Shown here piece after piece: positions 50,386-59,702 of a stretch of DNA of 64,000 nucleotides (the stretch's first letter is position 1; each line of letters starts with the position of its first letter). The notes beneath the pieces were generated by a model. That model made no database searches and was not told the origin of the DNA. It was given only the letters and a program-made list of their open reading frames with translations. Made by a program: the position numbers and the translations under genes. This DNA is from Morchella semilibera (taxonomy: Eukaryota; Ascomycota; Pezizomycetes; Pezizales; Morchellaceae): contig CM018605.1 of assembly GCA_009192285.1 (NCBI GenBank), positions 210,767-274,766 of the forward strand. The letters run 5' to 3'.

Positions 50386-53300
50386 ATGGCGGATATTTCT
50401 GAGCTCACTACACACAGTTTATGTTATAACATCACCAAGCTTATAAAATTTACAACACACATTACATCCTCCATTTATACATATGCTGCTGAGTTAAAAC
50501 GTGTGCCAGCTCACATACAAATACTTATCGACGAGCTTCGATCACTCGGCAAGACACTGATGATATTACAACGTAGCCTGTCGACGTCGCCATCGGTTAT
50601 TATTCAGTCAAGGCTACAACAATTAAATGATCTCAACAATAAGACCAATGAGTGCCTCCAGAGGCTTACCTCAGGGTTGAGGCCCCTAAATAGACCGTGG
50701 CTTGCTGGCACCACCGGGCGCTCTAAGTGGCTGTCGAACTTAAAGGAGACCCTCCGCCATGCATCCAACGTACAAAAGCTAAGGGGTCTTTACCCTTTTA
50801 GTGCCGTGACATCTAGTAAACTGTAAGTCAAACTCAATTGAAACTTTGAAATTTGAAGACTAATTTACCTTATACCCAGATCCTATCACGATCGTGGAGA
50901 GGAAGTTTTACCAAAGACATCAACAGCACTAGCTAAACTGCACGATCTACGAGTCGAATCTTCTATATTCAGTCCCTCAAATAAAGATGATGTTACCGTG
51001 GATATTAGTGAGCAGTGCTATAATCCAATATTCACCACATCTGGAAACAATACTAACATAAAACCATCAGAGGGGGACCTGAAGCAAGTCTTCAGCTGGC
51101 TACGCCGTGATGACCATCAGAGGCATCTTGATATATCTCGGCAGCGGCTCACCAAGATTGGAAGTTGGCTTTTAAGAGACACCAGGTTTCAAGGATGGAT
51201 ACAACAGAGAGACATTCGATTGATTTGGGGCTATGGAATACGTATGTACCTTAAGCTTCGCCGCTTATTAGCTGCGCATATATTCAATACTAATAGTCCT
51301 ATTTCGGTAGCTGGAGCTGGAAAAACCTTTTTAAGGTATTTATTTCTGTTTCTGTGCTTCGTACTCTAATTATTCTTGTCTACTGACATCAATTTCCAAA
51401 CTAGCTCTTTGATAATTGACCACCTGCAATCGCAAGCTGCAGAAAAGAACCTTGGTATAGCCTACATTTATTTCAATTATCAGGATCAGGAGCAGCAAGA
51501 ACCCATATATGTTCTTGCTAGCTTGATTGAGCAGCTATCTTGCCAACATCCAGGCCTTTCTAGAAGAGTCGAAATCCTATACAGTGAGCTATACAGGGAG
51601 GAGCGAAAACTAAAGCCATCTATCCAGGAGTTGTATGGTATTTTTATTGGGATCTCTAGACATTTTTTCCGGGTGTTCCTCCTTTTTGATGCCTTGGATG
51701 AATGCGATCCAAGTCGACGGAAACCTCTTCTTCCATTATTCAGACGTATGAACAAAGATGGTTTAAAGATCTTCCTAACCAGCCGTCCTTATGCAGAAGA
51801 TATAAAGAGCTCTCTCCATCTAGCAACAAAGATTGAGATATCGGGAAGCATGGAAGACGTTGGGATGTATATTCAACATAGAATCACGGAGGACCCAAGG
51901 GCAAAACTTCTTCTGAAGCAGAGTGATTTTCGGGACCAAATTATCTCAAATCTTGTCGAGGGTTCTAATGGAATGTAAGTGAAACTTAGAACTATTTATT
52001 TAGATATTCTTAAGTACGCGTAACTAATAAATACTAGGTTCTTATGGGCTAAGCTCCAATTAACATATATCTGCCAACAAACAACCACCAAGCAGATACT
52101 ATTCGCACTTGAGAAGATTCGAGGCGAAAAATCTTCCACAATGGAAAGGCCTCTGGATTCAAGCTACGACAGAGTCATGGTAACTATATACAACCAGCAA
52201 AAAAGCTCTGTGGACCTAGCGGCAAGGATCTTCTCATGGTTAGCGAGGGCACGTCGGTCCCTCACATTGGATGAGCTTCGAATAGCAGTATCAGTGGAAC
52301 CGAATAAATATCGACTTATTGATCTTCCAGACAGAGCTAAACTCCTGGAAGTTTGCAACAGCCTGGTGACTATAGGTGAATGCAGCAACACTGTTCGGCT
52401 TATGCATTCCACCGTACTAGAGTATCTTCTAAGAAACCCCATTCTTACAAGTTCAGAAGACCCTGCGCATGAACTTGCTTTAGCATGTACAACGTACCTC
52501 TCATTCGACATATTTCACCTAGGGGTTTCGCTTGGGGAGGGTCGGCAGGGGTTATGCTCTTTTTTTCGATACGCAGCCTACTATCTATCCTCCCATGTCA
52601 AATCTTACGATGAGGATGCCTCGACGGAGGCCTCCACAATACTATCCTTGGCAATCCTCAAGTTCCTTGTGAACTCCGGAAGCGTGGCTACCTATTTGAA
52701 TTATCTCTACACCCAAAAGAGACAATGCAATAGCTTTGTGAGCGAAAGGGCATTCTGGAATAGTCAACGAGGAGAGCATCTACGACTACATGTTGCAACC
52801 TCCATAGGAAATCTTGCTGTTGTCCAGTTACTATTGGAAGGCCCCAACCTCAAAATCAAAAATAATAACGGGTGGAAAGTACTTTCTTTGGCTAAAAAGA
52901 CTCAAGGGCACGAGCTGGTGGAAAGATTGTTACTCGATAGGAACGATCAAGATACTTTCGAAAAAGATGATTTGGGCCAAACGGCACTACATATTGCCGC
53001 CTCAGAAGGGCATGTCGATATAGTTCAGCTCCTGCTTGATAAGGGATTAAACCCTTTGTCCCCAGATAAAGAAGGGAAAACACCTCTTCATGTTGCAGCA
53101 TTTGCAGGTCATGAATCAGTTGTCAGAACTCTTCTTGAATACAAAGCCAACCTCTTAACTTTAGATATAAACTGGAATTCGGCGCTTTGCTGGGCAGTTT
53201 CAAGAGGATACCAAAGTGTTATAAAAGCTCTTATCGATAGTGGAGCCAAGACATCTGGCAATGCTAACGAATGGGCAGGCGAGGAGCGGATAGACGAGGA

Positions 53301-54904
53301 ATGGATATTGGTTCCATCATCAGCGGAAAGTAACGAGCCGAATATTTGGACACTACCATGGGACCACCCTGACGACAAGATATACATACACCAAGAACCG
53401 ACAGTTGAGCAATGTAGGGCGCTTACCATGATACCTTACGCGGACAATTCTCTACCTCCAGCCTTCGAAACTGATTATTGGCGACTACAACCTGGGGATG
53501 ACCCATCATGCAATTCAGCGCCTAGTTTTGTTTCCAATTACTTAACAACTTGTGCCCACACTCAAGCTACATGTAGTAGTAACGATGACACATACCACAC
53601 AAACTACAGCAGCCAAGAGGAAGATTTTTTTATAACAGGGGAAGGCGAGGCCTACTCAGTCCAAGACTCGAGCTCGTCATTCTCTAATTCGTCAGCGCTC
53701 AGCTCAAATTGGGGTATCATAAATTGTGCGAATGGTGGCAAGGATAAAGGGAAGCGCAAAGCAGCCGACTCAAAATCGGAAAGTACATCTTTAAGTATTT
53801 CCGGAAACGGCTTGGATGACTCGCTAGGTCGAAAGCGAAGAAAAAAAGATGGAGATCAAGCACCTTTGGTTGCAAGTGGTTCAAATGGCATTAGCGGTCC
53901 GACTCGGCCATACGCATGCCCTTTCCACAAAAATAATCCCCAGGCATATCCAAGCTGTACAAACTGGAAAAGCACGCAGATACACAGAGTCAAGTATGTA
54001 TTTAACTCAATACCCAATTTAGACCCAACTACTCCAGCTAATTCCATTTCTTTGATATCTCTCAAAGAGAGCATTGCAGAAGATCCCATATCAAGCCTCT
54101 CCAGTGTCATCGGTGCGGGTTACGGGCCGGTGATAACGGTCAAATAAAATTCCATTTAGGGGACCCCAAAAGTAATTGCCCCAAAAATTATCATATCATC
54201 CCCGTTGGGAGCGATGATGAAACCAGAGCAAAGGCTCTCGAGCGAAGAGGTTTGGATTGGAGAGCAATATATGAGATTTTATTTCCTGGGTGTCCTATGC
54301 CAAGTCCTTGTAAGTTCCCCCCAGAATACGCCTCAAAAATATCTCACACTAAAAGAAAACAGACTGGGAAGAACAAATTGCCGTTGTGACGCCCGTTACT
54401 GAAACATCTAGAGTCTCCTCCAGCCAACAGGTGGATCCAAACCTCGGGTTTATATCCTGGCTTGGAGCAAACATGTCGAGTCTTTATACGATGTACCTCC
54501 AAGATCCAACACGCTCAATTCAGCTACAAATAAACCAGGGGGTTGAAGCAATTGATAGCAGTGAGACATTTGATCTTGAATCGTTTGAAGCATCAAGCTC
54601 CGGGAACATACCCTCACAGATACAGCAACAACCCTTTTTCCGGGGCTATAGCGCTGCACAAAGCTATAATATCACAGCCAATGATCAGGAGGAACATATA
54701 CTGAATGCCGATCAAAATGTGAGAGAAGTCAATGTAGGTCAGTATGGCGGCGACTATAGAACCACCCCAGCCTTCAGCATCGATACATCCAGTGAACGGG
54801 CAGGAACTATAGCAGACATTGATCGAAACGAGAGCGAAGCCTCCACGTCCCAATATGGTGGAGGATCTTGGGCGCCGGGGGCTGAGTGGCCAGGATTTGC
54901 CTAG
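50386..54904 (+). CDS. NACHT-ankyrin NLR with fungal Cys/His C-terminal module
   Basis: Seven exons, 50386-50822, 50880-51241, 51311-51335, 51405-51974, 52038-53993, 54068-54309 and 54363-54904, all agree in phase and give 1377 residues. Fungal STAND/NLR proteins are thought to sense non-self or pathogens through their repeats and to trigger cell death or defence. The helical N-terminal region (about 1-250) is of no family I can name. WGYGIPGAGKTFLSS (about 262-278) is the Walker A loop and LLFDALDECDP (about 366) the Walker B; FLTSRPYAEDI is the sensor stretch. A winged-helix-like region follows (RIFSWLARARRSLTLDELR). Ankyrin repeats lie near 709-870 (GQTALHIAASEGHVDIVQLLL and two others). 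After a disordered basic linker comes YACPFHKNNP...HRVKEHCRRSH...CHRCG and later GLDWRAIYEILFP...PSPYWEE (about 1090-1200), an uncharacterised fungal Cys/His module. Exon 3 is only 25 nt. No frame damage is seen. Confidence 0.88.
51311..51335 (+). other. 25-nt microexon encoding the P-loop
   Basis: This exon supplies the GAGKTFL part of the Walker A loop. Its borders are forced by phase: the upstream exon ends ATA C, this exon adds CT GGA GCT GGA AAA ACC TTT TTA AG, and the next starts with C TCT. The introns on each side are both 69 bp. Skipping it would remove the nucleotide-binding lysine and shift the frame. Confidence 0.8.
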
Positions 54905-55806
54905 TGATTTTAAAGTTCGAATCAAATTGGTATGTCGAAACCCTTTAGCTCTGATACTACAGTCAATTGTCAACTAAAGGGGTTTGCTAGGGTTATGTAA
55001 ACTATATATTGGTCTGTAGGACAAGAGACTTTTTGGGGTAATAATAGAAAAGTACATGGTCGTGGTGGTTGTATTTTAAACGTGCGAAAAACACATTTCT
55101 TCTTACTCTACACCTTCTTTAGCATCATTGTATTGGTTATTCTAAAAGTAACGTTCATCGCGATCGAAAATCCCCCCTCCCTTATATAACACATACATGT
55201 ATATACGCCAATAAAACCCTAGATAATATAAACATCCTTGCGACGTTCTAGGACGCACTTAAGAATAATAAAACCAAATGATAGATTAATATCATACGCC
55301 CATAACCACCACTATACGTATTACTAGACGCATGACAATTTGAAAAAGAGTCCAAATATCTTTGCAGTCGTCTTCGCTGATCCCAGCTCTAACAATTACC
55401 GTTAGATATCAACTGCATGTAGTTAGTTGGATAAAAGTACCTTGGCGGGAGATTTGTGGAATACTGTTGTTGATCATTGACCCTAGCAGTCAATGATCGC
55501 TCGTCGCCGAGCGCCGGATTCGGTTGTGACAATAGTAGACTACTACAAACGCAATAAGAAGTCATGCATATAATCTATATCACACATCTAAAATATGGTT
55601 CATATCGGCTAGTTGAGTATTGTACCACAATTCAAATCACCTACTTATGTTTGGATAAGTAAAAGTAAATCCATTTTTCGTTAATCGTCCACCCAATAAA
55701 AAAAGATAAAATGAAAAAACTCCCCCTCCCAAAGGAAATACCCAAAGTGCCCTGATTATTACATAAAGTATTACCCCCCGCATCATTTTTTCCCTTCTCT
55801 CTTTCC
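54905..55806. other. Intergenic region between convergent genes
   Basis: This is AT-rich DNA with TACATGTA at 55194 and no credible gene. A short inverted repeat, TGATCATTGACC/GTCAATGATC, lies near 55473-55498. Confidence 0.5.
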
Positions 55807-56433
55807 CTACCATGCATCCCTCCCATATCCACTCCCTCTCCTGCCACCGCTAACCCTTGTACCGACGCCTTCTGCTACAACCTCATCCTCATCAATCCAA
55901 TGCGTCCCAATCCTCAAACTCCCCTCCCCCGAATACTCCTCCACCCGGTCCCCATCCACCGTAAACGAAGTCCTCGTATTCTTCGGGGCCGGGCGCCCCA
56001 CCGAGCTCCCGATGCTGTTCCTCTTTGCGGTGTTTGGGCGCGGGGACAGCGAGTGCTGCATTTCCAGACCCTGATCATCGTATCGTGGCGCCGGCTTCGG
56101 CGGCGTCCGCAGATACTCGTCGGTGTGTCTAGAACCGCAGCAGCTCTGCTCCGATGAATGTGGGGTATGTGCGGTCTCGGTATCGGCGAAGGGTGCCCGC
56201 GGGGGTGAGCGCCGTGGCTTCCGTGTGCTGAGACCGAAGGTTGAGGATGTTGCGGTTGGGCGGGTGGTCCGCATCTCCAGGCCATCGGCGAAGGGGTCGG
56301 TGTCGCTTTCGGCAGGGCTCGGGGGTGAGTAGGTGCTAGTTTTTGGTGGCCGAGAACTGCTGTAGAGGCCGTGGGTGGGCTCAGAAGGGATGTATTCCCA
56401 AGTACGGGTGTGAGGGTTGTAGATTTCGGACAT
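55807..56433 (-). CDS. Small disordered hypothetical protein
   Basis: This is a single-exon frame of 208 residues, taking the ATG at 56433 (MSEIYNPHTRTWEYIPSEP) as start; the open frame runs further up but without an ATG. I do not recognise the family. The N-terminal YNPHTRTWEYIPSEP looks conserved in style. The body is rich in Ser, Pro, Arg and Thr and probably disordered, with a CC pair (SEQSCCGSRHTDEY). The tail has an acidic stretch (IDEDEVVAEG) and a Gly/Arg end (SGGRRGSGYGRDAW). Codon use is GC-rich at third positions, unlike the flanking AT-rich DNA, which supports a real gene. Function unknown. Confidence 0.6.
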   Translation of the reverse strand: MSEIYNPHTRTWEYIPSEPTHGLYSSSRPPKTSTYSPPSPAESDTDPFADGLEMRTTRPTATSSTFGLSTRKPRRSPPRAPFADTETAHTPHSSEQSCCGSRHTDEYLRTPPKPAPRYDDQGLEMQHSLSPRPNTAKRNSIGSSVGRPAPKNTRTSFTVDGDRVEEYSGEGSLRIGTHWIDEDEVVAEGVGTRVSGGRRGSGYGRDAW

Positions 56434-57599
56434 TTTGGGACGGTAGTAATTCGAAGTGTAGGTGTGCTCGATGAAACTATTTGTTGAAATTGTTGGATAG
56501 GTATTTTGAGAGAGGGGGGGGTCTGGTGGTAGTTCAGGCAATCAGGTGGGCCAATTATATTGGTAGATACCTGAATGCTAGCGATAAGTGTGATGAATGG
56601 TAGTGGTCGATTAAGAGATTTCCTCAAGCTGATTGCACGAATCAAAGAGATATGTGTTCAGTTGCTAGCTAGCTGACAGGAATATGATGATGATATCTCG
56701 GGATATAGCAAATCTACTCGGTTTCTGCTGCAGACCTTTTTTCTTTGGGAAGGAAAGAAGGAAAGAATGATGGAATTCTCAAAAAGTGAGGTGGTGGGTG
56801 GGTGGGTGGTGGTGGTGGTCAATGAAGTCTTATTATGTACGGTGGGCGGTTCTTAGGTCCTCATACGTGCTCATACCTACGTGGTTGCTCTACTGTATGC
56901 GCTGGGGGGTGGTGGTGGTGGTGGTGGTGGTGGGCGTCGTTGTCCTCCTTCCTTGTCCCACGGCAAGACTACATGAGTATGTATGCACGGGACAACCAAC
57001 GATCCAGTAGCAACACCACGATACTGGCCGCGCATGGACCGTGTGGGGAGCGAATAGCCGTAACTACTCTAATTTTGTGAGGATCTTTTTTTTTTCCCTC
57101 ACGGGCGGGGTAGATTCCTTTTAGATAATGTTAGAGGTTGAGGGGAGAGAGTGGGCGGTTATGTGCAGATATTGCTATCAATCAATGGTAATTGGTAACT
57201 AGGGGGCTCGAACTGGTATCATGATCATTGATACCTGGCGAAACTGAGCATATAAGAGAGCAGGGAAGGAGAGCTATGTAGCTAACGAGTACCTTGACAG
57301 TGCTTTCCAGTTCCTTATCGAGTACCTCTCTCTAGAGTATTGTGGACTAAGACTTCACTATTCCCTATTTTTAACCCCCCCCCCCCCCCCCAGGAATATA
57401 TATATATATCATAGATCACCAGAATGTTTATGTTGTTGTCTTACATGCCCACCTTGGCACCCACGTCATACCATGTAAACGTGCACCGACTACACATGAG
57501 TGAGTATACTTAGTACCTAGGGAACCCAGAACCACCACTACACACGGCCCATCGATCGAGAACATCATCGAAACCAACCTCAAACAAGCAGAGGAAAAG
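56434..57599. other. Divergent intergenic region
   Basis: This region lies between the small minus-strand gene and the phosphatase-like gene. It has GGTG-type runs at 56791-56818 and 56905-56933, a T tract near 57087, a 17-nt C tract at 57375-57391 followed by a short AT run. I see no gene. Confidence 0.6.
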
Positions 57600-58377
57600 A
57601 TGGCCACCACCACCACCGCTGCGATAGCCCCAAGACATGCCTGCACCTGCAATCACACTCATCATCATCACCACAACCCCCAAGATGTGCCACCACGCCG
57701 TCCACCCCAGAAACAATTCATAGTCCCCCCACTCTCGTTCCAGCTTGTCGCAACCGGCGTCTACCGCAGCGGCTACCCTCTCGAGATAAACTTCCCCATG
57801 CTCGAGCGCCTCTGCCTCAAAACTATCATGTAACAGCCTCCTCCTCCTCCTCCTCCTCTTCCTCCAATCCTCACCCCGCACCTTAGACTAATAACCCAGC
57901 AGTTATCTCGGCGACCAGGACTACCTCCCTGAAAACCTTGCCTGGTGCTCCTCTCACAACATCACGCTGCACCACTTCCGTCAGCCCGCTGTCCGTGAGC
58001 CCTTCGTGTCCAACGACCCAGTCTACATCAGCAAGGCGCTCGCCATCCTTCTCGACCGTCGCAACCACCCTGTTCTCGTCCACTCAAACAAAGGGAAACA
58101 TCGAGCTGGGGTGCTAGTTGGGTGCATGAGGCGAGTGCTACAGGGGTGGAGTCTTGCAGCGACACATGCGGAGTATGGCAGGTATGCGGGTGAGAAGGGG
58201 GAGGCGGATTTAGAGGTGAGTGATTTCCTGTGAGGGGGTGACCGGCGGTGATACGGACAAGTGCTGACGTTTGGGTAGTTTATTGAGCTGTTTAATCCGG
58301 AGTTGGAGTATGAACAGGAATGGGCACCGAGGTGGTTAAGGCAGGGTCCTGAGAAGGCCACAAAACCTATTGATTAA
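57600..58377 (+). CDS. Siw14/Oca1-family phosphatase-like protein, Cys-to-Ser
   Basis: Three exons, 57600-57829, 57900-58215 and 58279-58377, encode 214 residues. The fold is the plant-and-fungal atypical dual-specificity phosphatase: PPLSFQLVATGVYRSGYPLEINFPMLERL, then YLGDQDYLPENLAWC, and the signature loop VLVHSNKGKHRAGVLVG. Active Siw14 enzymes, which hydrolyse inositol pyrophosphates, have HC in this loop; here residue 139 is Ser (codon TCA), so the protein should be catalytically dead or substrate-binding only. From memory, the Oca1-type branch of this family also has HSNKGKHR, and yeast Oca proteins act together in a complex, so this may be an Oca1-like structural subunit rather than a broken enzyme. 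The N-terminus has a His run (HTHHHHHN). It ends FNPELEYEQEWAPRWLR, typical of the family. Frame and introns are intact. Confidence 0.85.
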
Positions 58378-58603
58378 TCTCCTAGCTAATAATCAACTTC
58401 TTTTCTTCTTCTTTTTTTCTTTTTTTTCCCTTTTATTACATGGGGGTTTCTTTACGGGTTTCTAGCATATCACACATTATCTATCGCTACCATTACAACC
58501 CACCCATTCCAACAAGCCTCTGCTCTCTTCCCATTCTCCCCCTCTCCCACTAGCACACCCACTCCCCAAAGCCCGCCCCCTCCCTACCGATCATCCGTAT
58601 CGT

Positions 58604-58701
58604 GCCATGTTAAGCTTGGTTCTAGACGGGGGCTACGTCTGGCTAGGGCCCGGCTGGTCTATGGCTCACATTACCGCGCTAGAACCGCTGCTTAACATGG
58701 C
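58604..58701. repeat. Hairpin in tandem unit 1
   Basis: The left arm is GCCATGTTAAGC-TT-GGTTCTAG (58604-58625). The right arm (58679-58701) is its reverse complement, CTAGAACC-GCT-GCTTAACATGGC. The loop is 53 nt and GC-rich, including GGGCCCGGCTGGTC. Confidence 0.85.
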
Positions 58702-59045
58702 AAATATGGATGGCGAGTCTATGGGAAGAGGGGCTGGCCGGGCTGGATGCTGTTGGCGGGGTAGGAGGCGGGCGGGAGGTATCGAGAAGGGGGTTTGTGG
58801 TTTGCGGGCTTGTATGCTAGCAATCCAATTCTTAATCTTTTTTCTTCTTTTTTTTTCCCTTTTATTAATATTGCATGGGGGGGCTTCTTTACGGGTTTAC
58901 TTCATAGCATATCACACATTTTCTACCGCTACCATTACAACCCACCCGTTCCAACAAGCCTCTGCTCTCTTCCCGTTCTCCCCCTCTCCTACTAGCACAC
59001 CCACTCCCCAAAGCCCGCCCCCTCCCTACCGATCATCCGTATCGT

Positions 59046-59136
59046 GCCTTGTTAAGCGATTCTAGCATGGGGGGCTTGTCAGTTGGGGCACGGCTGGGTC
59101 TAGGCTCCTGTCTTGCTGGAATCTGCTTAACATGGC
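59046..59136. repeat. Hairpin in tandem unit 2
   Basis: The left arm is GCCTTGTTAAGC then GATTCTAGCA; the right arm (59114-59136) reads TGCTGGAATC then TGCTTAACATGGC. Compared with unit 1, the second stem block changed from GGTTC/GAACC to GATTC/GAATC, so pairing is kept. Confidence 0.85.
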
Positions 59137-59470
59137 AGACATGGATGGTGAGTCTATGGGAAGAGAGGCTGGCCGGGGCTGGATGCTGTTGGCGGGGTAG
59201 GAGGCGGGCGGGAGGTACGAGAAGGGGGTTTGTGGTTCGGGGCTTGTATACTAGCAATCCAATTCTTAATCTTTTTTTTTTTCTTTTTTTTTCCCTTTTA
59301 TTGCATGGGGGGTTTCTTTACGGGTTTACTTCATAGCATATCACACATTACCTACCGCTACCACCACACCCCATTCCAACAAGCCTCTACTCTCTTCCCG
59401 TTCTCCCCCTCCCCCACTAGCACACCCACTCCCCAAAGCCCGCCCCCTCTCTACCGATCATCCGTATCGT

Positions 59471-59566
59471 GCCATGTTAGGCCAGGTCCTAACACAGGGG
59501 GCTGTTATCCGGCTGGGCCCGGCTGGGTATACGGTAGAAAAGTGTTAGGGCCGGGCCTAACATGGC
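59471..59566. repeat. Hairpin in tandem unit 3
   Basis: The left arm is GCCATGTTAGGCC then A GGTCCTAACAC (59471-59495); the right arm (59542-59566) is GTGTTAGGGCC then GGGCCTAACATGGC. Of 25 positions 23 pair. The stem differs from unit 1 at several positions, yet both arms changed to match each other. Confidence 0.85.
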
Positions 59567-59702
59567 AAATATGGATGGCGAGTCTATGGGAAGAGTGGCT
59601 GGCCGGGGCTGGATGTTGTTGGCGGGGTAGGAGGCGGGCGGGAGGTACGAGAAGGGGGTTTGTGGTTCGGGGACTTGTATACTAGCAATCTAATTCTTAA
59701 TC

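Larger units (their letters stand above)
58400..59702. repeat. Three tandem direct repeats of about 430 bp
   Basis: The units are about 58400-58837, 58838-59271 and 59272-59702, starting just after the phosphatase-like stop codon. Each has, in order: a pyrimidine tract ending CCCTTTTATT, an ATGGGGG and TTTACGGGTTT stretch, CATATCACACATT, a CCAACAAGCCTCT block, GATCATCCGTATCGTGCC, a hairpin of about 95 bp, TATGGATGG.GAGTCTATGG and a GGCGGGCGGGAGGTA block. GATCATCCGTATCG recurs at 58589, 59029 and 59456. Outside the hairpins the units are highly similar; inside them they differ much more. The region starts within the likely 3' flank of the phosphatase-like gene. Confidence 0.9.

Noticed and set aside
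54898-54940. Possible tRNA TPsiC-arm-like GTTCGAATC near 54918
   Set aside because: No acceptor stem, D arm or anticodon arm could be folded around it.
58607-59685. Three similar ~150-residue plus-strand frames as a tandem gene family
   Set aside because: They follow the tandem DNA repeat, contain hairpin and homopolymer sequence and differ by frame between units.
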